Below are positions 29,891-36,587 of a DNA stretch of 64,000 nucleotides, in pieces (the stretch's first letter is position 1; the number at the start of each line of letters is the position of its first letter). The notes below the pieces were generated by a model. The model saw nothing but the letters and a program-made list of their open reading frames with translations. It was not told the origin of the DNA and did not search any database. The translations under genes were made by a program, and so were the position numbers. Source of the DNA: Cellulomonas hominis (GTDB taxonomy: Bacteria > Actinomycetota > Actinomycetes > Actinomycetales > Cellulomonadaceae); contig NZ_CABEGA010000095.1 of assembly GCF_901521055.1 (NCBI RefSeq), positions 18,869-82,868 on the forward strand, in the 5' to 3' direction.

Positions 29891-29995
29891 ATGCTGTTCG
29901 GGAAGCAGCACGCCCGGGACCTGCTCGCGCGCGACCTCCGACCGGACCAGCGGCGCGCGGTCGAGCAGCTGCTCGACGTGCCGGGGCGGTGGTGA
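29891..29995 (+). CDS. Possible 34-aa ORF overlapping the PH-like gene
   Basis: Encodes MLFGKQHARDLLARDL and continues to a stop at 29993-29995 that overlaps the GTG at 29992 by 4 bp (GTGA), the coupling signature of neighbouring real genes. It has no clear ribosome binding site and no known family. Confidence 0.25.
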   Translation: MLFGKQHARDLLARDLRPDQRRAVEQLLDVPGRW

Positions 29996-30459
29996 GCGTG
30001 GCCGGTTCGTGGCCCACCCGCCGGCCCCGGACTCGGATCGCCGCTCGCGGACCACTCGCCTGGACCTTCGCCGCGTACTGGGTCGGGATGGCCGCCCTCT
30101 TCGTGGGCCAGAGCGCACACCGGCTGCCCTGGGCGTCCGCGGGCGTCGCCGTGCTGGCCGTGGCGCTGGTGGTGAGGACGGCCCTCATCGGCGTCGACGT
30201 CGACGACCGTGGTGTGCGCTGCGTCAGCTGGTTCATGACGAGGCGCGTCGCGCGGGACCAGATCCAGAGCGTCCGGGCCGTCGGGTACTCCGGGTTCGCG
30301 AACGGTTTCAGCGACTCGGGGTACCTGTCGATGCTGGAGATCCGCCCGACCACCGGGCGAACCATCATCGTGCGGGGCCTCGTGGGACGCGCGGCGATGG
30401 TCAAGGCCGTGGCACGTCGGGTCGGCGACGAGTGCAGGACCGCGGAGGAGGCCCGATGA
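29992..30459 (+). CDS. Two-helix membrane protein with bacterial PH-like domain (second copy)
   Basis: A 155-aa protein with an Arg-rich N-terminus, two membrane helices (LAWTFAAYWVGMAALFVG and ASAGVAVLAVALVVRTAL) and a PH-like strand region (IGVDVDDRGVRCVSWFMTRR, then ARDQIQSVRAVGY and GRTIIVRGL). Architecture parallels 29031-29504. GTG 29992 is preferred to GTG 29989. The stop overlaps the ATG of the next gene (ATGA). Confidence 0.65.
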   Translation: MSVAGSWPTRRPRTRIAARGPLAWTFAAYWVGMAALFVGQSAHRLPWASAGVAVLAVALVVRTALIGVDVDDRGVRCVSWFMTRRVARDQIQSVRAVGYSGFANGFSDSGYLSMLEIRPTTGRTIIVRGLVGRAAMVKAVARRVGDECRTAEEAR

Positions 30460-31211
30460 GGACGGACACCGTCGCGGCTCTGCTCCGGTCCCTGGTGCCC
30501 CGGGACGAGGGCATCGCCGCCGAGTTGGTGACCGAGGGCGACGACGCCGTGCGGTACCTCGTGCACGGCGGCACCGAGGTGCGTCGTCACCGGCCACGCT
30601 CACCGCTGCTGCGCGTCCATGCACCGGACGGAGACGTCGTCCTGACCCCGGTCGTCGGCTCCCCGCTCCGGCGCCGCGGCACGGGCCCTCGAGGGACACC
30701 GCCCGGTCTGATGAGGCCGAGCGCTGCGATCACGGTGGCGGTGCTCGTGCTCAGCGCGATCACCTCCTGCGCACTCGTTCCGTCGGACCCGCTCCTCCCG
30801 CCCGTGGGGCTGCGGGTCGACGGGGACGTGATCACGGTCCTGATCCCGCAGTGCCCGGGACAGGGCGTCGTCTCGGCGAGGGTCGAGCAGCTCTCAGGTG
30901 AGGACACGTGGGCGGCCGTGTGGGAGGCCTCGGACTTCACCGGCGCCGTTCCTGAAGGGGTCAGGCTGGACGGCGAGGACTGGGCTGTGGTGGACGGCAG
31001 CTACGCCGGTGCGGACACGTTGCTGGACGTCACCGTGGACACGTCAGACACCTGGTTCGGCGCGGGACGGGTCGACGTCCGGGAGATCCGCGACCTGCCC
31101 CCCGGGCAGTTCGACGTCGACCACGAGCTGATGGGCAGGGCCGAGTACGACGCGCTGGTGTCGGACTTCCCCTGTCCCGTGCGGTCGCCGCAACGCGGTG
31201 CGGCACCGTGA
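30456..31211 (+). CDS. Putative lipoprotein fused in frame to an unknown N-terminal segment
   Basis: From the coupled ATG 30456 one frame runs 251 aa. Residues 1-85 are a soluble-looking segment (VAALLRSLVPRDEGIAAELV; YLVHGGTEVRRHRP). An internal ATG at 30711 then begins a textbook lipoprotein signal: MRPSAAITVAVLVLSAITSC, with Cys20 in lipobox ITSC. The mature part is acidic and has no recognised domain. Two readings are possible: a separate 166-aa lipoprotein gene from 30711 (weak GAGGGA 14 nt upstream), or a fusion created by loss of a stop codon between two genes. Confidence 0.55.
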   Translation: MRTDTVAALLRSLVPRDEGIAAELVTEGDDAVRYLVHGGTEVRRHRPRSPLLRVHAPDGDVVLTPVVGSPLRRRGTGPRGTPPGLMRPSAAITVAVLVLSAITSCALVPSDPLLPPVGLRVDGDVITVLIPQCPGQGVVSARVEQLSGEDTWAAVWEASDFTGAVPEGVRLDGEDWAVVDGSYAGADTLLDVTVDTSDTWFGAGRVDVREIRDLPPGQFDVDHELMGRAEYDALVSDFPCPVRSPQRGAAP

Positions 31212-31271
31212 TGCTCAGTGGCTTCACGGCCCCTGTCGGCGAAATCAGCTTCATCCTCGAAAGGAGAATGC

Positions 31272-31931
31272 GTGAGCAGGTTCAGTCTGCACGACGCGAT
31301 TGGTCACGATTTGGAGCCGATCGGCTTCGTCAGGGCTGGGAAGGAGTTCAAAGGTCGGTCCGGAGACGTCATGATGACGGTGTACTTGAACCCGGAGAAT
31401 CGACTCAAGCGCATCCGGACGGTGTCAGTCGCGTGCGCCACCGTCGAGGATCCGGCATACACCCTGTACCAGTTCGACCAAGTACGGGCGGCGACCGGAC
31501 TTCACCAGCCACTTTATGACGAACCGGGGTATCCCGGGTGGCCGGGGGTGATCGTGGAGCACTTCCGGGCGGTAACGATGCCATTCATCCGGGAGGCGAC
31601 CTCGTTCAACGTGATCGTCGAGGGCGTTCTCCGCGGCCACTTCCCTGCGAACTCCGGCACTCCCTACCCGATGGGTGCCGTCATCGTGGCCTACTCGATC
31701 GCTGATCGACTGTCGACGACGCCCGTCACTGCGGAGGTGCTGGCTTTCGCGCGCGAGCAGCGGTTCGACTGGCTGGAGTCCCGGAGGCTACGCGAGTGGG
31801 CGTCGATGCACGACGTCCCCCTCAATCTTCAGCCGGCACCGTTCAGCCTGCGCGGCGCGCTCGACCCGTGGTTACCGCTGCGCTACCGCAAGTACACGCC
31901 CCCGCAGACCCTTCGCCGCGGGGGGCGATGA
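31272..31931 (+). CDS. Hypothetical protein, possibly DUF4304-like
   Basis: A 219-aa soluble protein from GTG 31272 with a strong AAGGAG (31261-31266). The N-terminal part (HDAIGHDLEPIGFVRAGKEF, then MMTVYLNPENR) resembles the DUF4304 pattern of a GF..KG.. start followed by strands, but this is tentative. Later residues are aromatic-rich (PLYDEPGYPGWPGVIVEHF; WLESRRLREWASMH). Codon use includes AAA, GAT, TTT and TTA-like choices rarer in neighbours, suggesting recent acquisition. Confidence 0.6.
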   Translation: MSRFSLHDAIGHDLEPIGFVRAGKEFKGRSGDVMMTVYLNPENRLKRIRTVSVACATVEDPAYTLYQFDQVRAATGLHQPLYDEPGYPGWPGVIVEHFRAVTMPFIREATSFNVIVEGVLRGHFPANSGTPYPMGAVIVAYSIADRLSTTPVTAEVLAFAREQRFDWLESRRLREWASMHDVPLNLQPAPFSLRGALDPWLPLRYRKYTPPQTLRRGGR

Positions 31932-31997
31932 CACTCCCGCACAGCTGACCGAGCAACGCGCGTGTACGCCGTGGTGCGCCGAACGCGCGATTGGGGA

Positions 31998-32363
31998 TCA
32001 GTCCGTCTGCCCCTCCGCGAACACCGTCACCACCGACGCGATCACCCCGTCCCGCACGGTGATCACGTCGATCCCCCGCACGACGGGAGCACCGGCGGGC
32101 CCGAACGCCCACGCCAGCGCCCCGGTGTCGTGCGAGACGTACCGCAGCCCGTCGTCGGCGAAGACGAAGTCCACCGGGGCCGCCTCCAGCAGCGCGGCGG
32201 CCTTGGCCTCCAGCGCGTCCCGCCCGGTGACGGTGCCCTCGGGGTCGGTGAACGTGACGTCCGCGGCGTAGGTCCGCTCGACGGCGGCGTGCCGGGCTGC
32301 GGCGTCGCGGGTGCCGAAGACGTCGTGCAGGTTGGCGTGCAGCAGGTCGGCGACGCTCGGCAT
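31998..32363 (-). CDS. SnoaL-like / NTF2-like polyketide-cyclase-fold protein
   Basis: A 121-aa protein from ATG 32363 with GGGGAG upstream. Features of the NTF2-like fold: N-terminal helix VADLLHANLHDVFGTRD, YAADVTFTDPEGTVTGRDAL, and terminal strands GIDVITVRDGVIASVVTVF. Members bind or isomerise small molecules; many are stress or detoxification proteins of unknown substrate. It lies 56 bp downstream of, and co-oriented with, a TetR gene that probably controls it. Confidence 0.85.
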   Translation of the reverse strand: MPSVADLLHANLHDVFGTRDAAARHAAVERTYAADVTFTDPEGTVTGRDALEAKAAALLEAAPVDFVFADDGLRYVSHDTGALAWAFGPAGAPVVRGIDVITVRDGVIASVVTVFAEGQTD

Positions 32364-32419
32364 GGGTGCTCCCCGGGGTGCGGGCTGACGGTCTGGTGGG
32401 TGCACCGTAGCCGACCGGG

Positions 32420-33046
32420 TCAGGCCAGCATCCCCCGCCACACGACCTCGAACGCCGCCCGCAGCCGGGCCTGCGCGGCGGGGTCGTCGAACCGGTCGCC
32501 GCGGACGACGATCTGGTAGTAGACGGCCCCGGCGATCGCGTCGAAGCAGGCGGCGACGTCGAGGTCGGCGCGCAGGACGCCCCGGTCGATCCCGGAGCGG
32601 AGCGCGGCCTCCAGCGGCACGCGCCGCCGGGCGACGTGCGACGTCCAGTACGCCTTCTGCAGCGCGCGGTCGGACATGACCAGCCGGATTCGCTGGCGGA
32701 ACCGCGCCTCCGGGTACCCGACGGCGACCGAGCCGGCGGCCGAGGTCGGGTCTCCGAGGGTCGCGGCCATGACCGCCGCCTTCAGGTCGCCCTCGGTCGG
32801 GAGGTCGGGCGGGATCGTGCGGCCGACGTCGAGCGCCGCGGCGATCAGGGCGGTGAGGGAGGGCCAGCGGCGGTACAGCGCGGCCCGGCTGACGCCGCTG
32901 CGGGCGACGATCCGGGCGACCGTCACCTCCTGCTCCGCGTCGATGAGGCCGAGCGTCGCCTCGATGATCTGGCTGTCGAGGTCCTCGTCGCGGGGCCGGC
33001 CGGGAACGCGCCGCGGCACGCTCCCAGCCTGGGTGTCCGTCGTCAT
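32420..33046 (-). CDS. TetR-family transcriptional regulator
   Basis: A 208-aa repressor. The HTH domain contains GRPRDEDLDSQIIEATLGLI, then VARIVARSGVSRAALYRRW with the recognition helix, followed by PSLTALIAAAL. The C-terminal domain resembles TetR_C_11 type (YYQIVVRGDRFDDPAA). ATG 33046 overlaps the phosphatase stop by 4 bp (ATGA), so it is translated with the phosphonate-transporter operon and may autoregulate it. Confidence 0.93.
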   Translation of the reverse strand: MTTDTQAGSVPRRVPGRPRDEDLDSQIIEATLGLIDAEQEVTVARIVARSGVSRAALYRRWPSLTALIAAALDVGRTIPPDLPTEGDLKAAVMAATLGDPTSAAGSVAVGYPEARFRQRIRLVMSDRALQKAYWTSHVARRRVPLEAALRSGIDRGVLRADLDVAACFDAIAGAVYYQIVVRGDRFDDPAAQARLRAAFEVVWRGMLA

Positions 33047-33807
33047 GCGGCGAGCGCCCGCGCCCTCAGCCGGGCGATCGTCTCGTCACCGAGGCCCGCG
33101 GCACGGAGCGGGGCCAGCGGGTCGCCGTGCCGGTCGCGGAGCCGGGTCAGCAGGATCCGCATCGAGACGTCCATGGACCCGTCGAGCAGCGCGGACGAGC
33201 TCGCGATGCCCGCGGGCAGGTCCAGCGCGGCGAACATCGCGGCCATCAGGGGGCGGGAGCGCTCCATGACGGCGGCCATGTTCGGGCCGGTGCGGGCGTA
33301 GTCGGTGACGACGTCGTCGTCGGCGGCTCCGAGCGCCAGCAGCAGCGACGCCGCGAGCACGCCGGTGCGGTCGCGGCCGGCGGCGCAGTGGAACGCCGTG
33401 GCGCCGGGGGCGTGCGCGATGACGGACAGGGCGGTCACGAGCTGCGGGGCGGCGTCGTGCACCATCCGGACGTACATCTCGCCCATGCCCTCGTGGGTCA
33501 GCACGAGCGGGTCCCCTCCGACGGAGTCCCCGACGTGCGCGATCAGGGGCAGGTGGTGGTAGGCGACGGGGTGGTCCGCGAGCGGCCCCCGGCCGGTGAC
33601 CGCGACCTCGGCGGGGGACCGCAGGTCGATGACGGCGGTCAGGCCGTCGCGGACCAGGTCCGCCGCGTCCTGCGGGGTGATGGTCGACAGGTCGTCGGCC
33701 CGGAGCGCGAAGCCCCGGCGCACGACGCCGCCCGCGACCGGGATGCCGCCCAGGTCCCGCAGGTTCACCGGAGCGCTGAGGGCCAGGTCGATGCTGGTGG
33801 TGGTCAC
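33043..33807 (-). CDS. Tyrosine/serine protein-phosphatase-like enzyme
   Basis: A 254-aa dual-specificity-like phosphatase. N-terminal NLRDLGGIPVAGG and RADDLSTIT are typical of the Y_phosphatase3 family; the P-loop FHCAAGRDRTGVLA contains CX5R with catalytic Cys, and a C-terminal LRAAGLGDETIARLR is present. It overlaps phnE by GTGA and TetR by ATGA. Family members act on phosphotyrosine or phosphoinositides; here a small phosphorylated substrate imported by the transporter is equally possible. Confidence 0.88.
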   Translation of the reverse strand: MTTTSIDLALSAPVNLRDLGGIPVAGGVVRRGFALRADDLSTITPQDAADLVRDGLTAVIDLRSPAEVAVTGRGPLADHPVAYHHLPLIAHVGDSVGGDPLVLTHEGMGEMYVRMVHDAAPQLVTALSVIAHAPGATAFHCAAGRDRTGVLAASLLLALGAADDDVVTDYARTGPNMAAVMERSRPLMAAMFAALDLPAGIASSSALLDGSMDVSMRILLTRLRDRHGDPLAPLRAAGLGDETIARLRARALAA

Positions 33808-34646
33808 GTGATCCTCCTTCGGATCAGGGCGCTGCCCTGGTCGATCACCGTGACCAGCACGATGATGCAGATGATGATGGCGCTGAGGTGCCCGTAGTCG
33901 TACATGCGCATGGCGGTGGTCAGCTCCAGGCCGATGCCGCCGGCCCCGACGAGGCCGAGGATGGTCGCCCCGCGCACGTTGCCCTCGAAGAGCAGCAGCG
34001 TGTACGAGACGAGCAGCGGCGCCGCCTGCGGGAGCACGCCGTACTGGATGACCTGCCGCTTGGACGCCCCGACGGCCTCCATCGCGACGATCGGCCCCCG
34101 GTCCACGGACTCCATGGCCTCGGCGAAGATCTTGCCGATCGACCCCAGCGACCCGAGCGTCATCGCGAGGATGCCGGCGAACGGCCCGAGCCCCACGGCG
34201 GAGACGAACATCAGCGCGAACACGAGGTCGGGCACCGAGCGGATGATGTTCATGACCCAGCGGGCCGGGTAGTACAGCCACCGTGGCGCGATGTTCGACG
34301 CCGCCGCGAAGGCCACGAGCAGGGACAGGACGGCGCCGAGGACGGTGCCGACGACCGCCATCTGCAGGGTCTCGACCAGCAGCTCGACGATGACCCCGAG
34401 CTTCGCGAAGCTCGGCGGGAACAGGCGGGAGAGGAACTCCGCCATGTTCACGCCGCCCTCGCCGAGCTTGACGAAGTTGAACTCCGCACCGCCCATCGAC
34501 CAGATCAGCACGATCGCGGCGACCGGGATGCCGACGAGGAAGCGCGTCCGCGGGACGGAGAACGCCCGTTCCAGCCGGGCGCGCTCCGCCGGGGGCAGCG
34601 GGGGCGGGGTCGTCCGGCGGGCCGGGGCCTCAGAGGTCGTGCTCAC
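33804..34646 (-). CDS. phnE: Phosphonate-type ABC transporter permease
   Basis: A 280-aa inner-membrane permease with about six helices. The family pattern is clear in LVETLQMAVVGTVLGAVLSL, NIIRSVPDLVFALMFV, and the EAA loop EAVGASKRQVIQYGVLPQA followed by FEGNVRGATILGLVGAGGIG. It pairs with PhnC and PhnD to import phosphonate, phosphite or similar oxyanions. Start GTG 34646 overlaps phnC by 17 bp. Confidence 0.93.
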   Translation of the reverse strand: MSTTSEAPARRTTPPPLPPAERARLERAFSVPRTRFLVGIPVAAIVLIWSMGGAEFNFVKLGEGGVNMAEFLSRLFPPSFAKLGVIVELLVETLQMAVVGTVLGAVLSLLVAFAAASNIAPRWLYYPARWVMNIIRSVPDLVFALMFVSAVGLGPFAGILAMTLGSLGSIGKIFAEAMESVDRGPIVAMEAVGASKRQVIQYGVLPQAAPLLVSYTLLLFEGNVRGATILGLVGAGGIGLELTTAMRMYDYGHLSAIIICIIVLVTVIDQGSALIRRRIT

Positions 34647-35445
34647 GGTCGTCCTCCTCCTCGTCGTACAGCCCGGCGAGGGCGTCGGCGTCGAGGTGCG
34701 CGGCCGGTGCGGAGACGAGCACCCGGCCGTCCCGCAGGCCGACGACGCGGTCGCCGTGCTCCAGCGCCAGGTGCAGCACGTGCAGGCTGACGAGCACGGG
34801 GATGCCGTCCTCGGTCGCGATCTGCCGCAGCAGCCGCAGCACCGAGCCGGCCAGCTTCGGGTCCAGGGAGGCCACCGGCTCGTCCGCGAGGATGATCTTC
34901 GGCTGCTGCATCAGCGCCCGGGCGATCGCGACGCGCTGCTGCTGACCGCCGGACAGGGACCGGGCGGGCTGCTTCGCCTTGTGGGCGATGCCCACGCGGT
35001 CGAGCAGCTCCATCGCCCGCACGCGGTCGCCGCTGGAGAAGCCGCCGACCACGTTGACCGGGCCCGCGCCGTGCAGCGCGCCGGTCAGAACGTTGGTGAG
35101 CACGCTGAGGCGCGGGATCAGGTGGAACTGCTGGAAGACCTGGCCGACGTCGGAGCGCAGCGTGCGCAGGCCCCCGCGCGGCAGGTTCGTGACGTCGTGG
35201 CCGGCGACCCGCACCGACCCGCGGGTGACCGGCGCGAACCCGGTGAGGCTCTTCATCAGGGTCGACTTGCCGGAGCCGGACGAACCGAGCAGCGCGACCA
35301 TCTCCCCGGGGAACAGCTCCAGGTCGACCCCGTCCAGGACGACGTGCTCGTCGTACGCGACCCGCAGGTCCCGCACCGTGACGAGGGGCAGCACCGGCCG
35401 GGCCCCCGTGACGGGCACCGCCGTGCCGGCCGTCGCGACGGTCAC
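34630..35445 (-). CDS. phnC: Phosphonate-type ABC transporter ATP-binding protein
   Basis: A 271-aa ABC ATPase. Walker A is LLGSSGSGKSTLMKSL, the Q loop VGQVFQQFHLIPRLSV, signature SLSGGQQQRVAIARALMQQP, Walker B IILADEPVASLDP and switch His in LVSLHVLHLA. The GTG 35445 overlaps the phnD stop (GTGA). The acidic tail EEEDDREHD is unusual but short. Confidence 0.95.
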   Translation of the reverse strand: MTVATAGTAVPVTGARPVLPLVTVRDLRVAYDEHVVLDGVDLELFPGEMVALLGSSGSGKSTLMKSLTGFAPVTRGSVRVAGHDVTNLPRGGLRTLRSDVGQVFQQFHLIPRLSVLTNVLTGALHGAGPVNVVGGFSSGDRVRAMELLDRVGIAHKAKQPARSLSGGQQQRVAIARALMQQPKIILADEPVASLDPKLAGSVLRLLRQIATEDGIPVLVSLHVLHLALEHGDRVVGLRDGRVLVSAPAAHLDADALAGLYDEEEDDREHDL

Positions 35446-36353
35446 TCCAGGTCCTCGAGCTCGACGCCGGCGACCGCGGCGATCTGGGCGAACGACACGA
35501 ACGCGCTGGGCTCCGGGGCGATCACGACGTCCAGGCCGGTGAACGAGCTGTACGCGCCCAGGGCCTCCGCGTTCTCCTCCGAGAACACCCGCGGCAGCGC
35601 CTCCTCCAGCAGGGTGCGCGTCTCGTCGTCGAGCGACTGCCGGGCCAGGACGGTGCCCATGATGTCCATGGCGGGGCTCTCGCCGACCGCGCGCCACTCG
35701 CCGTCGGCGAACGGGAACATCGGGGCGCCCATCTGCGTGAGGACGACGGCGGTGCAGGCCGCGTCGACCTGGCCCTGCTGCAGGGCGGCGAAGCTGCCCT
35801 CGTGGCCGCCGGCGAAGATCGCCTCGTAGTCCTCGCCCTGCTCGAGACCGGCCTCGTGGAGCATGTAGACCGGCATGAAGTAGCCGGAGCTCGACGCCTG
35901 GTCGGCGAACGCCACCGTCTTCCCCTTCAGATCCGCGACGGTCTGGACCGGCGAGTCGTCGAGGACCACGCACGTGGACACCGGGTCGTCGCTGCCCTCC
36001 CACGCCAGGAGCGCGTCGACCTCGCCGGTGTTGACGGCCAGGGCCGACGGGAAGCCGCTCATGATGCCGATGTCGACGTGGTCCGCGCGGATGGCCTCGA
36101 CGACGCTGAGGTAGTCGGGCACGTCCGTCACCTCGACCTCGCGGCCGGTCTCCTGCTCGAGCAGCTCGACCAGCGCCTCGACGGGGTTGACCTGGGTGGG
36201 GTCGTCGGAGACGGGGAGCGTCGCGATCGTGATGGGCGCGTCGGAGGCGGGTGCCTCGTCGGCGGAGGCGGAGGCGGAGGGGGACGAGCACGCGGCGAGC
36301 GCGAGCGCGGTGATGCCGAGCATGCCCATCGCGGGGAGCGAGTAGCGGCGCAT
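35442..36353 (-). CDS. phnD: Phosphonate-type substrate-binding lipoprotein
   Basis: A 303-aa periplasmic-type binding lipoprotein, from ATG 36353 with GGAAAGG upstream. The signal MRRYSLPAMGMLGITALALA ends in lipobox LAAC with Cys22. The PhnD-type binding domain includes DYLSVVEAIRADHVDIGIM, LKGKTVAFADQASSSGYFMP and GGHEGSFAALQQGQVDAA. It captures the oxyanion and delivers it to PhnE. First gene of phnD-phnC-phnE-phosphatase-tetR, divergent from nrdD. Confidence 0.93.
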   Translation of the reverse strand: MRRYSLPAMGMLGITALALAACSSPSASASADEAPASDAPITIATLPVSDDPTQVNPVEALVELLEQETGREVEVTDVPDYLSVVEAIRADHVDIGIMSGFPSALAVNTGEVDALLAWEGSDDPVSTCVVLDDSPVQTVADLKGKTVAFADQASSSGYFMPVYMLHEAGLEQGEDYEAIFAGGHEGSFAALQQGQVDAACTAVVLTQMGAPMFPFADGEWRAVGESPAMDIMGTVLARQSLDDETRTLLEEALPRVFSEENAEALGAYSSFTGLDVVIAPEPSAFVSFAQIAAVAGVELEDLE

Positions 36354-36515
36354 CGGGGTGACCTTTCCGGGGTTCGGGGGACGTTTCCGAGAACACCGGT
36401 ACTTCAACTCGGTCAGGTGGCCGGGAATTACGAGACCGCCGTACTGCGAACGGAACGGTGGGTGAACACCTCGCTCCAGCCTGCGGGCTGGGCCTTTGGG
36501 CCCAGGTCGCGCCTA

Positions 36516-36563
36516 ACACCAGATCTAGTGTTGCAGCGCTGTAGTTCGCACTACATGTAGTGC
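36516..36563. promoter_or_regulatory. Tandem NrdR boxes upstream of nrdD
   Basis: ACACCAGATCTAGTGT (36516-36531) matches the NrdR-box consensus acaCwAtATaTwGtgt, and GCACTACATGTAGTGC (36548-36563) is a perfect 16-bp palindrome of the same type. Centres are 32 bp apart, three helical turns, the spacing at which NrdR represses ribonucleotide-reductase operons. The second box ends 11 bp before the nrdD ribosome binding site. Confidence 0.85.
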
Positions 36564-36587
36564 ACGGATCAACGGGGAGCGGTGGCA

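Noticed and set aside
25427..31931. tRNA-Leu as integration site of a classical genomic island
   Set aside because: I could not find a repeat of the tRNA 3-prime end downstream, and there is no integrase; accessory character is plausible but an att site is not supported.
36582..36587. GTG 36582 as nrdD start
   Set aside because: Only 2 nt separate it from GGGGAG, too close for initiation; GTG 36588 has normal 8-nt spacing.
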